Source: CAYVWB01 sp964455395
Lineage (GTDB): Bacteria > Desulfobacterota > Desulfovibrionia > Desulfovibrionales > Desulfovibrionaceae
Direction: 5' to 3'
NCBI GenBank assembly: GCA_964455395.1
Contig: CAYVWB010000038.1
Coordinates: forward strand, 1-41,038
Length of the DNA stretch: 41,038 bases
Shown: positions 40,311 through 41,038 of the stretch, one piece after another
Layout: the number at the start of each line of letters is the position of its first letter
Position numbering within the stretch: position 1 is the stretch's first letter
Program-made: the position numbers and the translations under genes
The notes under the pieces: model-generated
Databases searched by the model: none
What the model saw: only the letters and a program-made list of their open reading frames with translations
Told to the model about the DNA's origin: nothing

Positions 40311-41038
40311 TCAGGGGGTGCGTGTGGCGTGAAAGCGGCGTCGGCTCTCTTCCAGTCCCAGGTTGCAGAGCATGTCCAGTGAGGCGAGGCCCGGGATGAA
40401 GGATTCGGTGTGACGCTGCGGGTACTCGGGGTGGGTGAATTCCTGATACGACAACGCAAGGCCTTCCGCCTTGAAACGCTCGGGATCGTTGTACGCCATG
40501 GCGCCGCGTCCTGAAAGATACGTCCCCGCGCCGGCGGCCTTGGCCAGAGCGATGATGAGCTCGCCCTTGACCAGGGGCGCGTCGTCCTCTCCTGTCGGGA
40601 GGGGCAGCGCGCTTTGGCGGATGACGGGCGTTTCGATTCCGAAACAGTCCAGGACGAGCTGCATGGAGGCCGCCACCACATCAATGAGGAGGACATAGGC
40701 TGATGCGAAAAAGGCGTCAAGCCGTGGGGCCATCTCGGCGTAGCCGGGTGTCTTTGCGTAGGCGTGCTCCAGCTGGCGCCGGTGTTTTTCACGCCAGGCG
40801 TCGTCCGCCAGTTCGATGGCGCGCAAGGGTTTGTCCCGGTAGCCTTTCTTGCGCAAGGGCAGGGTCATGTATCCGGGTTTGCCCTGGGGCGTCATCACCA
40901 GGTTGCGGTGCTGGTAGGCGCGGTCCGTGAGCTGCACGTCGTCCATGAGCACGAAGCGGTCGCTCCCGGCGATCTTGTCCAGCAGGCCCAGCCACGGGAA
41001 ATAGCTGGGTTGATGGATGCTTACCACAGGGCGTGGCG
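40311..41038 (-). CDS. WbqC family protein, N-terminus possibly cut
   Basis: The reading frame stays open to the right edge, so the true start may lie outside. Within the window a GTG at 41027 precedes VSIHQPSYFPWLGLLDKI, the hallmark opening of WbqC proteins, followed by FVLMDDVQLTDRAYQHRN. At most a few residues are missing. WbqC proteins occur in O-antigen and glycan loci, and some are linked to acyl or amino-acid transfer onto amino sugars; the activity here is not known. It is first in the minus-strand run WbqC, methyltransferase, NeuC-like, PIG-L, with an 18-bp gap to the methyltransferase. Confidence 0.85.
   Translation of the reverse strand, partial: PRPVVSIHQPSYFPWLGLLDKIAGSDRFVLMDDVQLTDRAYQHRNLVMTPQGKPGYMTLPLRKKGYRDKPLRAIELADDAWREKHRRQLEHAYAKTPGYAEMAPRLDAFFASAYVLLIDVVAASMQLVLDCFGIETPVIRQSALPLPTGEDDAPLVKGELIIALAKAAGAGTYLSGRGAMAYNDPERFKAEGLALSYQEFTHPEYPQRHTESFIPGLASLDMLCNLGLEESRRRFHATRTP

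Overview
The window reads as part of a high-GC Gram-negative chromosome. The best guess is a delta-type sulfate reducer of the Desulfovibrio group. The guess rests on gene content: O-antigen ABC export, legionaminic-type sugar genes, and conserved hypotheticals that look familiar from that group. No rRNA or marker gene settles it. Nearly every real gene is dense, GC-rich coding DNA, and many long open frames opposite these genes are shadows. The exception is about 26.5-29.9 kb, which is visibly richer in A+T.

Layout. (a) 1-193: the 3' end of dnaK, with an unusual cysteine-rich tail, followed by a strong stem-loop terminator. (b) 6035-355, minus strand: a zinc-type dehydrogenase, a polysaccharide deacetylase, a small conserved protein, a DUF4279-like protein, a small unknown protein and a PAS-GGDEF diguanylate cyclase. 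(c) 6228-8537: a Cache-HAMP-PAS chemoreceptor, followed by about 680 bp of non-coding DNA with three kinds of repeats. (d) 9222-12780: a tight operon of a radical SAM/SPASM protein and two glycosyltransferases. (e) 13684-12884 and 14633-13890: a DUF1445 putative hydro-lyase and an amino-acid-type periplasmic binding protein, with a 10-bp tandem array upstream of the latter. (f) 15943-14892: a Fur-family regulator translationally coupled to a small CxxCxxC protein. (g) 16387-19517: a zinc ABC operon (znuA, znuC, znuB) ending in a Zur-like gene, with a perfect 13-nt palindrome inside the candidate znuA promoter. (h) 19828-41038: a large surface-glycan locus.

The glycan locus starts with a giant multidomain glycosyltransferase of about 2,200 residues. 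Next come the Wzm and Wzt subunits of an O-antigen ABC exporter. After them lies the three-enzyme route to polyprenyl-phosphoryl-D-arabinofuranose (UbiA-type phosphoribosyltransferase, DprE1 oxidase, DprE2 reductase), best known from mycobacterial cell walls. A GtrB/DPM1-like lipid-linked-sugar synthase lies opposite. The rest carries LegB-like and LegC-like sugar enzymes, a methyltransferase-GT2 fusion, a PIG-L deacetylase, a NeuC/LegG-like hydrolysing 2-epimerase, a methyltransferase and a WbqC-family protein running off the right edge.

How it fits together (inference): the exporter and giant transferase would build and export a long glycan. The DprE pathway and the GtrB-like enzyme would supply lipid-linked monosaccharides for periplasmic decoration. 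The Leg-type genes would supply a nonulosonic acid or related diamino sugar. The arabinofuranosyltransferase, a flippase and the later Leg enzymes (LegI/NeuB, LegF/NeuA, LegH) are not in this window.
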